A DNA stretch of 64,000 nt. Origin: an uncultured Granulosicoccaceae bacterium (GTDB lineage: Bacteria > Pseudomonadota > Gammaproteobacteria > Granulosicoccales > Granulosicoccaceae). Below are positions 26,141-35,123 of this stretch, piece by piece. The notes beneath the pieces were generated by a model. The model was not told the origin of the DNA. It was given only the letters and a program-made list of their open reading frames with translations, and ran no database searches. The DNA lies in NCBI GenBank assembly GCA_938041955.1, contig CALISD010000084.1:1-64000 (forward strand). The letters run 5' to 3'. Within the stretch, counting starts at the first letter, position 1. Every line of letters starts with the position of its first letter. Both the position numbers and the translations under genes were made by a program.

Positions 26141-26284
26141 ATGCCTGAAAAATTAAAAAAAATGATCGGAGTGATTATTCTGGTCTGCTCGATCGGGGGT
26201 GTTTCCTGTGTCGGTCTGCTTGGGGAATCGGTTGATCGTGTCACGGGTGCGTCAAACGATTCAAAGGTAAGGGTGGTGAAGTGA
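26141..26284 (+). CDS. Small single-pass membrane protein (47 aa)
   Basis: The ATG at 26141 opens a 47-residue frame: a basic N-terminus (MPEKLKKM), one hydrophobic segment (IGVIILVCSIGGVSCVGLL) with a possible lipobox-like GGVSC, and a short polar tail. Its TGA stop overlaps the GTG start of the next gene (GTGA), so it is probably translated and coupled. No family is recognised. Its position as first gene of the XpaC-TelA-SPFH operon suggests a small membrane partner of XpaC. Confidence 0.6.
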   Translation: MPEKLKKMIGVIILVCSIGGVSCVGLLGESVDRVTGASNDSKVRVVK

Positions 26285-27138
26285 TCGAACCAAAACGCGG
26301 TGGTGCCAAAAAATACAATCCGGATGAGCCAAACCGGGTGCCGCAAACTCGCGCCTTCCTGCTCTACTTGTTGCCGATGCCGATGTTGTTTTTGGCTTTG
26401 TGGCGTATGTTGGGTGGCAATGGGGTAAGCGCGTTTGGGTTTGCAGCAGGTTTTGCACTGTGTATGTTGGCAGCGACGCTGGTGCGCAAAGGGGTAGGTA
26501 TCGAGCAGGAAGCGAGGCGCCGAAAGATAGTGCGCCGCAGCAGTACAGTGCCTTATAAAATGATAGGTGCCGGGGTGCTTGGTCTGGCTGTTTTTCTGAG
26601 TGCAAGCTTTGGTGCTGGTATTGCACTTCTTAGTAGTGTGTTTTTGGGTGTCGCAGCAGTGATAGGTTCTGTCTTTGTATATGGCACTGACCCGTCGCGC
26701 AATGCACCTGATATGCCTGCAGTCGGTGTGACTTCAGAGGAAGTGCTGGAAATATTAAATGAAGCTGATCAAAAAATACTGGCTATAGAAGCTGCGAAAG
26801 ATCGAATTCATAATGTTGAACTGAAAGATCGCTTAAAAAGTATCATCGTTGGTGTGCGTGAGATAATGGGTATTGTTGAAGACGATCCCCGTGATCTACG
26901 CCGAGCCAGGAAGTTTTTACGGGTCTATCTGGATGGTGCCCAACGGGTCACAGAAGGATACGCAGATACTCATAAGTATGGAGACAGCGGTGAGCTGGAA
27001 GATAACTTCCGCAACGTGCTTGGCACCATAGAGACAGTCATTGGCGAACAAAAAGTTAAGCTGCTAGAAAATAATCTAACAGAGCTTGATATTCAGATTG
27101 AAGTACTGCAGCTGCAGTTAGAGAAAGAGGGTGTTTAA
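26281..27138 (+). CDS. XpaC-family membrane protein (5-bromo-4-chloroindolyl phosphate hydrolysis family)
   Basis: The 285 residues start at GTG 26281. A polar start (IEPKRGGAKKYNPDEP) is followed by two helix pairs (about 26-60 and 98-140). The soluble helical domain contains GVTSEEVLEILNEADQKILAIE and DDPRDLRRARKFLRVYLDGAQRVTEGYAD, the hallmark of the XpaC family. The historical enzymatic name reflects a phenotype; no hydrolase active site is visible. XpaC proteins are commonly paired with TelA in stress-response loci, as here. A membrane-associated scaffold role is inferred. Confidence 0.82.
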   Translation: MIEPKRGGAKKYNPDEPNRVPQTRAFLLYLLPMPMLFLALWRMLGGNGVSAFGFAAGFALCMLAATLVRKGVGIEQEARRRKIVRRSSTVPYKMIGAGVLGLAVFLSASFGAGIALLSSVFLGVAAVIGSVFVYGTDPSRNAPDMPAVGVTSEEVLEILNEADQKILAIEAAKDRIHNVELKDRLKSIIVGVREIMGIVEDDPRDLRRARKFLRVYLDGAQRVTEGYADTHKYGDSGELEDNFRNVLGTIETVIGEQKVKLLENNLTELDIQIEVLQLQLEKEGV

Positions 27139-27225
27139 AGGCATTGGCCTTTTGCCTTTTAATGTACTTTCGTTGAGCGCGTAATATGTTGCAACCAGAA
27201 TTAATGATCTTGGGGAGAAAAGAGA

Positions 27226-28404
27226 ATGCCTGATACACAGAACAACACCAGTATCGTGACTACTGATGAGTCGCTAAAGGAAGATGTGGCTAAGCTGGAA
27301 GCGATGCTAGCACCAGATCTTAAATATGAAATGGTGACAATGGAAACCGCCAACCAGACTGATCGCGCCAAAATTACTGAGTTGATGAATGACATCAATC
27401 TTGGTGATTCAAACAGTATCCTTTTCTATGGTAGTAATGCGCAGGAGCAGTTGACTACCATCAGTGACAATATGCTTGAAGGTGTACGCAACAAAGATGT
27501 AGGGCCGGCAGGCCAGGATCTGAACAACATGGTAGCGGTGCTGCGTGGCTTTGATGTTGCAGGCCTTGACCCGAATAAGAAGCGTGGTTTTTTTGCGCGT
27601 TTGTTAGGTCGGGCCACTCCGGCGGTAAAATTTATACAAGAGTATGAGGGTGTCCGTCGCCAGATTGATACCATCACTGATAATCTTGAAGATCATAAAA
27701 CCAAGCTACTGACCGACATCGCCAGTCTTGATCGGCTATACGATGCGAATCTTGATTACTACCATGCGCTTGAACTGTACATAGCCGCTGGTGAAGAAAA
27801 ACTTCAACAGCTCGACGCAGTAGAGCTGCCTGCACTTACGCAAGCGGCACAAAACACTGATGATGTACTAAAAGCACAAGAGCTGCGCGATATGCGAACT
27901 GCGCGTGATGATCTGGAGCGCCGTATCCACGATCTAATGCTCACCCGTCAGGTGGCGATGCAAAGCTTGCCGAGCATTAGAATGGTGCAGGAAAATGATA
28001 AGGGGCTGGTTTCAAAAATCAGTTCCACACTGGTCAATACAGTACCTTTGTGGCGCCAGCAATTAGCACAAGCGGTGACCGTATTCCGTTCGCAAGATGC
28101 TGCCAAGAGTGTCAGGGCAGCCACTGACCTCACCAATGATCTGCTTGAGAAAAATGCCGAAACTCTGCGAACCGCAAACCGCGAAGTTCGAGAGCAAATG
28201 GAACGTGGTGTGTTTGATATTGAATCAGTTAAGCGAGCTAATGAAAATTTAATCGCCACCATTGAAGAAAGTTTGCAGATTGCTGACGAAGGAAAAGCTA
28301 AGCGCCGTCAAGCGGAGCGCACGCTTGAGCAACTCGAAACTGAATTGAAAAGCAAACTCGTTTCCGCGAGTTCAACAACACGCGCAACATCTACAGGAGC
28401 ATAA
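27226..28404 (+). CDS. TelA-family toxic-anion resistance protein
   Basis: This 392-residue, almost entirely helical soluble protein matches the TelA/KlaA family, linked to tellurite and envelope-stress tolerance. Family landmarks are GFFARLLGRATPAVKFIQEYEGVRRQID near residue 120, the long coiled coil with DIASLDRLYDANLDYYHALELYIAAGE, and the C-terminal TSTLVNTVPLWRQQLAQAVTVFRSQ plus NREVREQMERGVFDIESVKRAN. The ATG is preceded by GGGGAG. A molecular mechanism is not established for the family. It is the third gene of the operon. The spacing to the SPFH gene is 3 bp, with the next ribosome-binding site inside its last codons. Confidence 0.87.
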   Translation: MPDTQNNTSIVTTDESLKEDVAKLEAMLAPDLKYEMVTMETANQTDRAKITELMNDINLGDSNSILFYGSNAQEQLTTISDNMLEGVRNKDVGPAGQDLNNMVAVLRGFDVAGLDPNKKRGFFARLLGRATPAVKFIQEYEGVRRQIDTITDNLEDHKTKLLTDIASLDRLYDANLDYYHALELYIAAGEEKLQQLDAVELPALTQAAQNTDDVLKAQELRDMRTARDDLERRIHDLMLTRQVAMQSLPSIRMVQENDKGLVSKISSTLVNTVPLWRQQLAQAVTVFRSQDAAKSVRAATDLTNDLLEKNAETLRTANREVREQMERGVFDIESVKRANENLIATIEESLQIADEGKAKRRQAERTLEQLETELKSKLVSASSTTRATSTGA

Positions 28405-28407
28405 CTA

Positions 28408-29568
28408 ATGGGTTTGTTTGACAAACTGTTTGGCGAATTTGTTGACATCATCGAGTGGATTGATGATACCAGCGACACCATGGTGTATCGCTTCGAGCGC
28501 TACGGCAATGAAATAAAATACGGTGCCAAGCTGACGGTAAGAGAAGGCCAGGCGGCTGTATTTGTAAATGAAGGTGAAGTGGCTGATGTGCTCGGTCCGG
28601 GTATGTATGAGCTTGAAACTCGCAACTTGCCTGTACTATCAACTGTTCTCAATTGGGATCACGGTTTCAGTAGTCCGTTTAAAGCAGAAGTGTATTTTGT
28701 TAACACCAAGCGTTTTGTAGATCTTAAGTGGGGCACTAAAAACCCATTGATGCTTCGCGACGCGGAATTCGGTGCGGCACGAGTACGTGCATTTGGAACG
28801 TACGGTGTCAGAGTCACTGATCCATTGGTATTCATTCGTGAAATTGTCGGTACCGATGGCAATTTTCAAGTCGATGAAATTAGTGACCAGCTGCGTAACC
28901 TGATCACCTCGCGTTTCTCATCTGCCGTCGGTGCGGCCGGCATTCCGGTGTTGGATATGGCAGCCAACTATGAACAGCTGGGTGATGTGATTGGCAAAAG
29001 GATCGGTCCGGAGTTTGGTGAGTATGGCCTTGAATTGACCAAGTTACTGGTAGAGAACATTTCTGTACCACCCTCCGTTGAAGAGGCGCTTGATAAGCGT
29101 ACAAGTGCTGGAATGGTCGGCAATTTAGACAAGTACATGACCTACCAAACCGGTGTAGCACTTGAGGCTGGTGCGACTAACTCCAGCGGTGCTGCCGGTG
29201 CAGGCATCGGCATGGGCGCAGGCCTTGCGATGGGACACCAGATGGCAAACAGCATGGGTCAGCCACAGGGCCAACCCCAGCAAGGCAATCAGCATTGGCA
29301 TAACGATGGCCGCCGGGTTGATGCTAACCCTGCATCGGCTAAATCACTTCCACCACCACTTCCAGGTGGCAAGCGCTATCATGTGGCGGTTGACGGCGAA
29401 GCCAGCGGGCCATACAGCCTTGAAGGTTTGCAACAGCAACTTGGTAATGGAAGTATTACGCCTAAGTCACTTGTTTGGACCAGTGGTATGGAAGATTGGG
29501 TGGAAGCAAGTGAGGTGGCCGACTTGAGTGGGCTTTTTCGTGCACCCCCTCCATTGCCGCGTGGGTAG
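28408..29568 (+). CDS. SPFH-domain protein with C-terminal GYF-like domain (YdjI/virion-core-like)
   Basis: The 386 residues begin with a conserved FDKLFGEFVDIIEWIDDTSDTMVYRFER stretch, then an SPFH domain (about 40-240) with QAAVFVNEGEVADVLGPGMYEL and AFGTYGVRVTDPLVFIREIVG. It lacks an N-terminal membrane helix, typical of the YdjI branch. A Gly/Ala/Gln-rich linker leads to a GYF_2-like domain (about 330-375; YHVAVDGEASGPYSLEGL, then VWTSGMEDWVEASEV) flanked by PPPLP motifs, which could self-bind or recruit partners. AGGAGC lies 7 bases before the ATG. SPFH proteins form membrane-domain assemblies. This one is likely the scaffold of the operon. Confidence 0.85.
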   Translation: MGLFDKLFGEFVDIIEWIDDTSDTMVYRFERYGNEIKYGAKLTVREGQAAVFVNEGEVADVLGPGMYELETRNLPVLSTVLNWDHGFSSPFKAEVYFVNTKRFVDLKWGTKNPLMLRDAEFGAARVRAFGTYGVRVTDPLVFIREIVGTDGNFQVDEISDQLRNLITSRFSSAVGAAGIPVLDMAANYEQLGDVIGKRIGPEFGEYGLELTKLLVENISVPPSVEEALDKRTSAGMVGNLDKYMTYQTGVALEAGATNSSGAAGAGIGMGAGLAMGHQMANSMGQPQGQPQQGNQHWHNDGRRVDANPASAKSLPPPLPGGKRYHVAVDGEASGPYSLEGLQQQLGNGSITPKSLVWTSGMEDWVEASEVADLSGLFRAPPPLPRG

Positions 29569-29591
29569 TCGTTAGCAAAACGATTTAACTT

Positions 29592-30863
29592 TTGAATAAT
29601 CCTTTCGAAGACTATCTGTTCCACCCACAACAGGCGCCTGATAAAGACAAGGCGCCTGTTGTTGCACCGGTGGCTAAAACAGAAGCGCGCTTTCCATGTA
29701 ATCATTGTGGAGGCGATCTGACCTACGCAATTGGTACAGATGATTTACGCTGTACCTACTGTGGTCGCCACCATGAAATTGATATCCCGGATGTTGAAAT
29801 AGAGGAAATCGATTTACCTAAAGGTTTAGAGCGGCTTGAAAAAACCCGCGAACTCGGGTCTACCGAGACAGTCCTTAAGTGTCCTAACTGTGCTGCACAG
29901 TTTGATATGGATGAGCACGTTCATTCAGGCGACTGCCCATTCTGTGGTACGAGCGTTGTTACCAGTACCGGGCAGGTGCATGAGTTTTCACCACAGGCAG
30001 TGTTGCCGTTTGCCATTACCCGTGATGAAGCGTTTGAAGCTTATACTAAATGGATTGGTGGTCGATGGTTTGCACCCTCGAAGCTGAAGAACCATGCCCG
30101 TGAAAGTAAAAGTCTTAAGGGTGTATACATTCCGTATTGGACTTATGACAGTGATACCGTGACATCTTATGCCGGGCAACGAGGTGATGTTTACTACGTC
30201 CGTCAGAACGTCACGGTAATGGAAAACGGTCGCTACGTTCGCCGCTCACGGATGGTTCCAAAGATACGCTGGACTTCAGTGCAGGGCAGAACGGACAGAC
30301 ACTTTGATGATCTATTAATAGGCGCTACCCGTACGCTGCCGCGTAAAATCACCGATTGGCTTGAGCCCTGGGATCTGCAAAATCTTGTGCCGTATACGGA
30401 AGAGTATCTCAGTGGATTTCAAAGTGAGGTTTATCAGGTCGCATTAGATGAAGGCTTTGGTCACGCTGAACGTGTGATGCAACAAGTGATTCGAGGCGAC
30501 GTTAATCACGCCATTGGTGGAGATCAGCAGCGTATTGTTCGATTGCACACCAATCATACGGATACCACGTTTAAGCATGTGCTGTTGCCCCTCTGGACCG
30601 CGGCCTTTACGTTTAAAGATAAGACCTATCGCTTTGTCGTTAATGGCAGAAATGGAAAAACTCGTGGCGAGCGGCCCTATAGCATTATCAAAATTGCGAT
30701 CGCAGGTGTCACGGCGGCGGCAGTTATAGGCACTGCAACGTTCACACTTCAGTCAGGCAGTGGCAGCGGTTATGTGGTGGATCGGCCTATTTTTTATCCT
30801 GATCGCAACGAGCGCCGCTACAATGATCCGTTTCGCGATCTTCAGCGCTTACCGCGTTATTAA
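29592..30863 (+). CDS. Double zinc-ribbon membrane protein of the SPFH/TelA operon
   Basis: The 423 residues start at a proposed TTG 29592. Two four-Cys zinc ribbons are visible: CNHCGGDL...CTYCGRH near residues 36-56 and CPNCAAQF...CPFCGTS near residues 97-120. A long central domain contains YIPYWTYDSDTVTSYAGQRGD. Near the C-terminus is a single transmembrane helix (IIKIAIAGVTAAAVIGTATF), then a short Arg-rich tail. The layout resembles YdjG-like proteins encoded with SPFH proteins in other bacteria. No enzymatic motif is seen. A perfect 12-bp hairpin occurs 36 bases into the coding sequence. Confidence 0.75.
   Translation: MNNPFEDYLFHPQQAPDKDKAPVVAPVAKTEARFPCNHCGGDLTYAIGTDDLRCTYCGRHHEIDIPDVEIEEIDLPKGLERLEKTRELGSTETVLKCPNCAAQFDMDEHVHSGDCPFCGTSVVTSTGQVHEFSPQAVLPFAITRDEAFEAYTKWIGGRWFAPSKLKNHARESKSLKGVYIPYWTYDSDTVTSYAGQRGDVYYVRQNVTVMENGRYVRRSRMVPKIRWTSVQGRTDRHFDDLLIGATRTLPRKITDWLEPWDLQNLVPYTEEYLSGFQSEVYQVALDEGFGHAERVMQQVIRGDVNHAIGGDQQRIVRLHTNHTDTTFKHVLLPLWTAAFTFKDKTYRFVVNGRNGKTRGERPYSIIKIAIAGVTAAAVIGTATFTLQSGSGSGYVVDRPIFYPDRNERRYNDPFRDLQRLPRY
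29628..29661 (+). promoter_or_regulatory. Perfect 12-bp inverted repeat inside the zinc-ribbon gene
   Basis: CAACAGGCGCCT, ten bases, then AGGCGCCTGTTG. The RNA hairpin would lie 36-70 bases after the proposed start codon. It could slow ribosomes, protect or process the operon mRNA, or reduce the last gene's expression. There is no T-tract. Confidence 0.5.
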
Positions 30864-30914
30864 TTTGCGCGCTGTCTGTTCTGTGTACTGACTTAAGGCA
30901 ATAAAGCCACGTGA

Positions 30915-31448
30915 TTAGATTTTTACACGTAGCTCCGTCATTAAATCGTTAGCGATGTCTTCGATATCTGATTGAACTCTTTCAAGATCTGTATTACTTG
31001 CAGCGGTGAGCTGGGCGATTGCTTTGAAAAGAGGCTCTGAAGACATTGGTGCTTCAAAAGTTTCTGTAGATAGTTCCTCTACATTGATGCTGTGCTGTGC
31101 CAGCACGGCCGTGATGTCTCGCACAATGCCCTCTCGGTCTGTTCCCAATACTTCCAGTTCCAATTGTCTGCCACTCGGATCTTTTGCGCCGGTGGTCTGA
31201 GGGTCAGTTCTGGCATCCTTAATCAGAAATTGGACGCCGCCGTTTTCGAGGTCAGAAAGATCGTGCGTCAGTTTTTCATAGTTCTTCTCATCAACTTCTG
31301 CGCGCAAAATGCCCGCAAACTCACCGGCCAAATTGGCCATTCGGCTTTCGAGCCAGTTCGCGTCATGTTTGGCAAGTAGCTCAGACAATTGCTTTACGAT
31401 ACCCGGTTGATCCGGGCCGAGCATGGTGAGCACTAATTGTCTTTTCAT
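30915..31448 (-). CDS. gcvR: GcvR-type ACT-domain regulator
   Basis: The 177 residues consist of two ACT domains (about 3-80 and 92-172): LVLTMLGPDQPGIVKQLSELLAKHDANWLESRMANLAGEFAGIL and LEVLGTDREGIVRDITAVLAQHSINVEELSTE. This is the arrangement of the glycine-cleavage repressor GcvR, which binds GcvA and senses glycine in enterobacteria. No gcv genes are nearby, so regulatory partners are unknown. It is convergent with the zinc-ribbon gene and divergent from upp. Confidence 0.85.
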   Translation of the reverse strand: MKRQLVLTMLGPDQPGIVKQLSELLAKHDANWLESRMANLAGEFAGILRAEVDEKNYEKLTHDLSDLENGGVQFLIKDARTDPQTTGAKDPSGRQLELEVLGTDREGIVRDITAVLAQHSINVEELSTETFEAPMSSEPLFKAIAQLTAASNTDLERVQSDIEDIANDLMTELRVKI

Positions 31449-31617
31449 TGTTTTCCAGGCGCCGGATGGTGCTTTGTGATGATTGGCTTTAAAAGCTACC
31501 TCAAAAGCAGGACTTTGTCATTTCAATGTTGCGCTGTTCGCATCGATCAATTTTTACTGCCACAGTCGAATCGCAACAAGGTAGAATTTGAACAAATTCA
31601 TCAGTGAGAAATGAAGC

Positions 31618-32253
31618 ATGCAAGCAGCCAACGTGACGGTGGTCGATCACCCTCTGGTGCAACACAAGCTTACGCTTATGCGTCGTATTGAATCATCGTC
31701 TTCAACATTTCGAACGTTGTTGCGTGAAATCAGCCATTTGCTCGCTTATGAAGTCACTCGTGATCTGCCGTTGAAGCAGGTGGAAATAGAAACGCCTCTG
31801 GTTAAAACTAAAGCGCCCGCTTTAGCGGGGAAAAAGTTGTGCCTGGTCTCTATATTGAGAGCTGGCAACGGTTTGCTGGAGGGAATCCTTGACCTCATCC
31901 CGTCGGCAAGGGTAGGTCATATTGGCCTGTTTCGAGATCCCAAGACGCTGCAGGCGGTGGAGTATTACTACAAAATGCCATCGGATCTTGGCAATCGTTT
32001 GGTGATAGTGGTGGATCCAATGCTGGCAACTGCCAACTCCTCGGTGGCGGCTGTGACCCGGCTGAAAGAAGGCGGCGCGAAAAACATTCGCTTTGTCTGT
32101 TTATTAGCTGCCCCCGAGGGTATTGAGGCCTTTAGTAAGGCACACCCGGATGTGGCCATTTTTACTGCTGCAATTGATGATCATCTCAATGAGCACAGTT
32201 ATATTGTTCCGGGCCTGGGTGATGCGGGTGATCGCATTTACGGCACCAAGTAA
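31618..32253 (+). CDS. upp: Uracil phosphoribosyltransferase
   Basis: This 211-residue pyrimidine-salvage enzyme makes UMP from uracil and PRPP. Signatures are [13 protein letters not shown] at the N-terminus, [28 protein letters not shown] (Gly/Arg substrate loop), the PRPP loop [12 protein letters not shown], and the uracil-binding C-terminus [18 protein letters not shown]. The PRPP loop reads ATANSS where E. coli has ATGGSV. The ATG follows GAGAAATGAAGC. It is followed 35 bp later by tcdA in the same direction. Confidence 0.94.
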   Translation: MQAANVTVVDHPLVQHKLTLMRRIESSSSTFRTLLREISHLLAYEVTRDLPLKQVEIETPLVKTKAPALAGKKLCLVSILRAGNGLLEGILDLIPSARVGHIGLFRDPKTLQAVEYYYKMPSDLGNRLVIVVDPMLATANSSVAAVTRLKEGGAKNIRFVCLLAAPEGIEAFSKAHPDVAIFTAAIDDHLNEHSYIVPGLGDAGDRIYGTK

Positions 32254-32288
32254 CTGCCGGCTTAGGCAGTAATTTCGGTTACCGATTA

Positions 32289-33056
32289 ATGAGTCAGGGC
32301 AGTACGGCGTTTTCAGCGGTTGGCCGGGTGTATGGCATGACAGGCCAGGCACGTCTCGCTGATGCGCACGTTTGTGTTGTCGGTATTGGTGGCGTTGGCT
32401 CCTGGGTGGCAGAAGCACTTGCCAGAAGCGGGGTGGGTGAACTCACCCTTATTGATCCTGATGACATCGCCACCAGTAATATCAACCGGCAGGTGCATGC
32501 TAATACCTCAACAGTAGAGCAAGCCAAAGTTGAGGTTATGCTGCAGAGAATTGCCTTGATCAATCCTGACTGTCGATGTCATGCGATAGACGATATGTTG
32601 GTGTCAAAGAACATCGAAAAGTATATTCACGAGAAGTTTGACTATGTGGTCGATGCAATGGATACCATCAAATTTAAAGCGGCGCTGATCAACCATTGCA
32701 AGCGCAGTAAAATACCGATAATCACCATTGGAGGGGCGGGTGGTCGAACTGACCCCACAATGATTGAGATAAATGATCTAACGAGAAGCTGGAATGATCC
32801 GCTGGCGGCATCGGTAAGGCATCAGTTGCGCGCAAAGCATGGTTTTCGTGTTCGCAAGCGTTTCCGGGTGGAATGTGTTTTCTCAACAGAGCAGCCTCGC
32901 TACCCCGCTCCCGATGGAAGTGTGGGTTACAAGAAGCCGGGCAAGGCAGGTGTGACGCTTGATTGTGATACCGGTTATGGTTCTTTGGTTAGTGTAACGG
33001 CATGCTTTGGAATGATTGCCGCTGCAAGAGTAATGAATAAACTAGTGGCAAGTTAA
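32289..33056 (+). CDS. tcdA: tRNA threonylcarbamoyladenosine dehydratase
   Basis: This 255-residue E1-like enzyme forms cyclic t6A in tRNAs that read ANN codons, using ATP. It has the nucleotide-binding GIGGVGSWVAEALARSGVGELTLIDPDDIATSNINRQ near residues 32-68 and the conserved VVDAMDTIKFKAALI. PIITIGGAGGRTDPT follows, then the R-R-F motif and EQPRYPAP. Length and motifs match E. coli TcdA (CsdL), minus part of its C-terminal hydrophobic tail. The CsdA/CsdE sulfur partners are not adjacent. Confidence 0.92.
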   Translation: MSQGSTAFSAVGRVYGMTGQARLADAHVCVVGIGGVGSWVAEALARSGVGELTLIDPDDIATSNINRQVHANTSTVEQAKVEVMLQRIALINPDCRCHAIDDMLVSKNIEKYIHEKFDYVVDAMDTIKFKAALINHCKRSKIPIITIGGAGGRTDPTMIEINDLTRSWNDPLAASVRHQLRAKHGFRVRKRFRVECVFSTEQPRYPAPDGSVGYKKPGKAGVTLDCDTGYGSLVSVTACFGMIAAARVMNKLVAS

Positions 33057-33126
33057 AGTGATTGGCGTGCTGTCGCATGTTTCGTCATTATTGATAGCTC
33101 CTCTCTAAATAGCTAAGCATCTTACG

Positions 33127-34029
33127 TTGAAATTTTATCCAATTGAAAAAACCATTGATGGTGGCCCAACGCTGAGCGGATGGTGTACCCGGCAGGGTCA
33201 TCAGTCAGTATTATTTTTCGCCCACGGCAACGGATTCTGTGGCCGTGTCTATGAACCCATGCATGAATTGCTTGCCCGGCAATATGATTTACTGATGTTT
33301 GATTTGCCGGGCCATGGCTGTAGTGCGCCTCATCACTTTGATGGTTGGAATCATACTGCAGAGCATTTGCGTCAAGCGTTGAGTCTGTGCGATGAATTTA
33401 TCGCCGGTCGGGAAGTGCATGCGGTGGGCCACAGCCTTGGTGGAATGTTGTCTATGCTGGCTGCTAGTAGCCACCCGGGAACGTTTAGCTCTATGGTGAT
33501 GCTTGATCCCATTATGTTTCCGCAGCCATTGCTTTTCTTTATGCATTTGTTAAATAAAGTGGGGCTAACCTCTGTCTTTCATCCGTTTGTTAAACCCACG
33601 TTGCGGCGTCGACGTGAATGGTCGAGTAGAGAGCAGGCCTTTGACTATTTTCACAACAGAAAGATTTTTAAGGGGTGGCAAGATCGTTCTTTGCAATGCT
33701 ATGTTGATCATGCGCTAATAAAGCGTCGTCACGAGGACGAGGGTAGTTTATCTGGTGTTGAGTTGCGTTGCGATCCGGCGCGTGAAGCCAGGTGGTTTGC
33801 ATCGCTGCCTGAGAAGCTGTGGCCCGCAGTTGCTAAGCTAGATTGCCCTGTCAGTATTTTTATGGGGCAGGAAACGTATCCGTTTGCTCTGCGAGCGGGA
33901 GCACATGCTCAAAAGAAGAATACGAATATTACATTCTCTGTGGTGCCAGGCGGGCATTGCTTTATGCAGGAGTTTCCGCAACAGGCAGCTGAACGAGTGC
34001 TCTCAACGCTTACAGATAGTGCGAAGTAG
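33127..34029 (+). CDS. Alpha/beta hydrolase
   Basis: This 300-residue cytosolic protein starts at TTG 33127. It has the oxyanion HGNGFCG near residue 36, DLPGHG near residue 60, nucleophile Ser in AVGHSLGGML near residue 101, and the catalytic His in VPGGHCFMQEFP near residue 281. The acid residue is probably the Asp in LDCPVSIFMGQ or nearby. The cap region between ~150 and 230 is helical and Arg-rich. The substrate is unknown (ester, lactone or similar). No neighbour suggests a pathway. Confidence 0.85.
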   Translation: MKFYPIEKTIDGGPTLSGWCTRQGHQSVLFFAHGNGFCGRVYEPMHELLARQYDLLMFDLPGHGCSAPHHFDGWNHTAEHLRQALSLCDEFIAGREVHAVGHSLGGMLSMLAASSHPGTFSSMVMLDPIMFPQPLLFFMHLLNKVGLTSVFHPFVKPTLRRRREWSSREQAFDYFHNRKIFKGWQDRSLQCYVDHALIKRRHEDEGSLSGVELRCDPAREARWFASLPEKLWPAVAKLDCPVSIFMGQETYPFALRAGAHAQKKNTNITFSVVPGGHCFMQEFPQQAAERVLSTLTDSAK

Positions 34030-34076
34030 ATATGCTGGCGCTCCGCGTCATTGTCAACGGAGGTCGGCCGGGTGAG

Positions 34077-35123
34077 TTATATACCATTGGAGAGGTACTG
34101 TTTCTTCCATGTGTCTGCCAGATGAGTGGCGGTACGGTTTGATATCTCGTTAAGTTGATCACGGCAACTTTTACCGGCGCCGTACTCATCATCAAAACCG
34201 TTCGCCACCGCAACTTCTACCCAGGCTGCACATTGTATGTAGTCAACTTGTGTACCGAACCCGTCGTGATACAGCGTCCCCAGGGTGTACTGTGCATAGG
34301 GGTGGCCTTGCTCTGCGGCAAGTTTGTACCATTTAAATGCCTCGGAGTAGTCTTTTGGGATGCGGTTACCTTCGTGATACAACGAGCCAAGCAATGTTTG
34401 AGCTTCTGCATGGCCGCTTTTAGCCGCCTGCATATACCACTGCTTTGCTTTGTCAAAGTCACGCTTTACCCCAAGACCCTCGCTGTACAGATAGCCAAGT
34501 TTTTGCTGAGCGTCCAAGTCACCTTTGAGTGCTGATTCCAGCCACCACTCACGAGCGTTGAAATAATCTTTACTTACGCCACGACCGGTATAGAACAACT
34601 GGCCTAGTTCATACTGGGCCCGGCTGTGACCTTTCATAGACGCCAGCTCCAGCCAGAGTTTGGCTTGTGAGGGATCTTGCTCTACGCCATTGCCGTAGGC
34701 GTATGCCAAGCCCAGTGCGGCTTGCGATTCCATATGACCGCGCTCAGCTCTCCACGTGGTAAGGCTAATATCCAGCGCTTCTGCTTGTTGCCCTTCAGGG
34801 TGCCGGGGTGAGTTGAAGTTATCCAGTTTTGTTGTTGTCAGTGAATTGGTGTCAGGCTCGTTAATGCTGGCGGTAACCGGAGGATTGGAGGGCGCCGGGC
34901 TTGGAGGTATGAGCCTGGCCGTTGCCTGGTTTGCATCCAGTACCGTATCGGTTCCGGTTACGCTGCTGTCATTGCTGGTGTTGTTTGCCGCAACTGGACG
35001 ATCAACAAACAATTCTTCCGGATTGACGGAGTCGGGGGTGCTACAAGCAGTTGCGGTTAGTAGCGTGACGAAGATATAGGCGCTGCGAAGAATATTTCTG
35101 TTGTAGTGCACGCGCTGCTCCAA
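34077..35123 (-). CDS. Sel1-repeat lipoprotein
   Basis: The 348 residues begin with a basic start, a hydrophobic stretch (SAYIFVTLLTATAC) and a lipobox-like Cys near residue 27. A Ser/Thr/Pro-rich linker runs to about residue 125. Five Sel1-like TPR repeats follow, each with the A-x-LGxLY-x-G-x-G-V-x-x-D-x-x-x-A pattern (for example QYELGQLFYTGRGVSKDYFNA). A C-terminal Cys-containing helix ends the protein. Sel1 repeats mediate protein contacts, and envelope members help assemble or sense cell-wall factors. The specific partner is unknown. Confidence 0.8.
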   Translation of the reverse strand: MEQRVHYNRNILRSAYIFVTLLTATACSTPDSVNPEELFVDRPVAANNTSNDSSVTGTDTVLDANQATARLIPPSPAPSNPPVTASINEPDTNSLTTTKLDNFNSPRHPEGQQAEALDISLTTWRAERGHMESQAALGLAYAYGNGVEQDPSQAKLWLELASMKGHSRAQYELGQLFYTGRGVSKDYFNAREWWLESALKGDLDAQQKLGYLYSEGLGVKRDFDKAKQWYMQAAKSGHAEAQTLLGSLYHEGNRIPKDYSEAFKWYKLAAEQGHPYAQYTLGTLYHDGFGTQVDYIQCAAWVEVAVANGFDDEYGAGKSCRDQLNEISNRTATHLADTWKKQYLSNGI

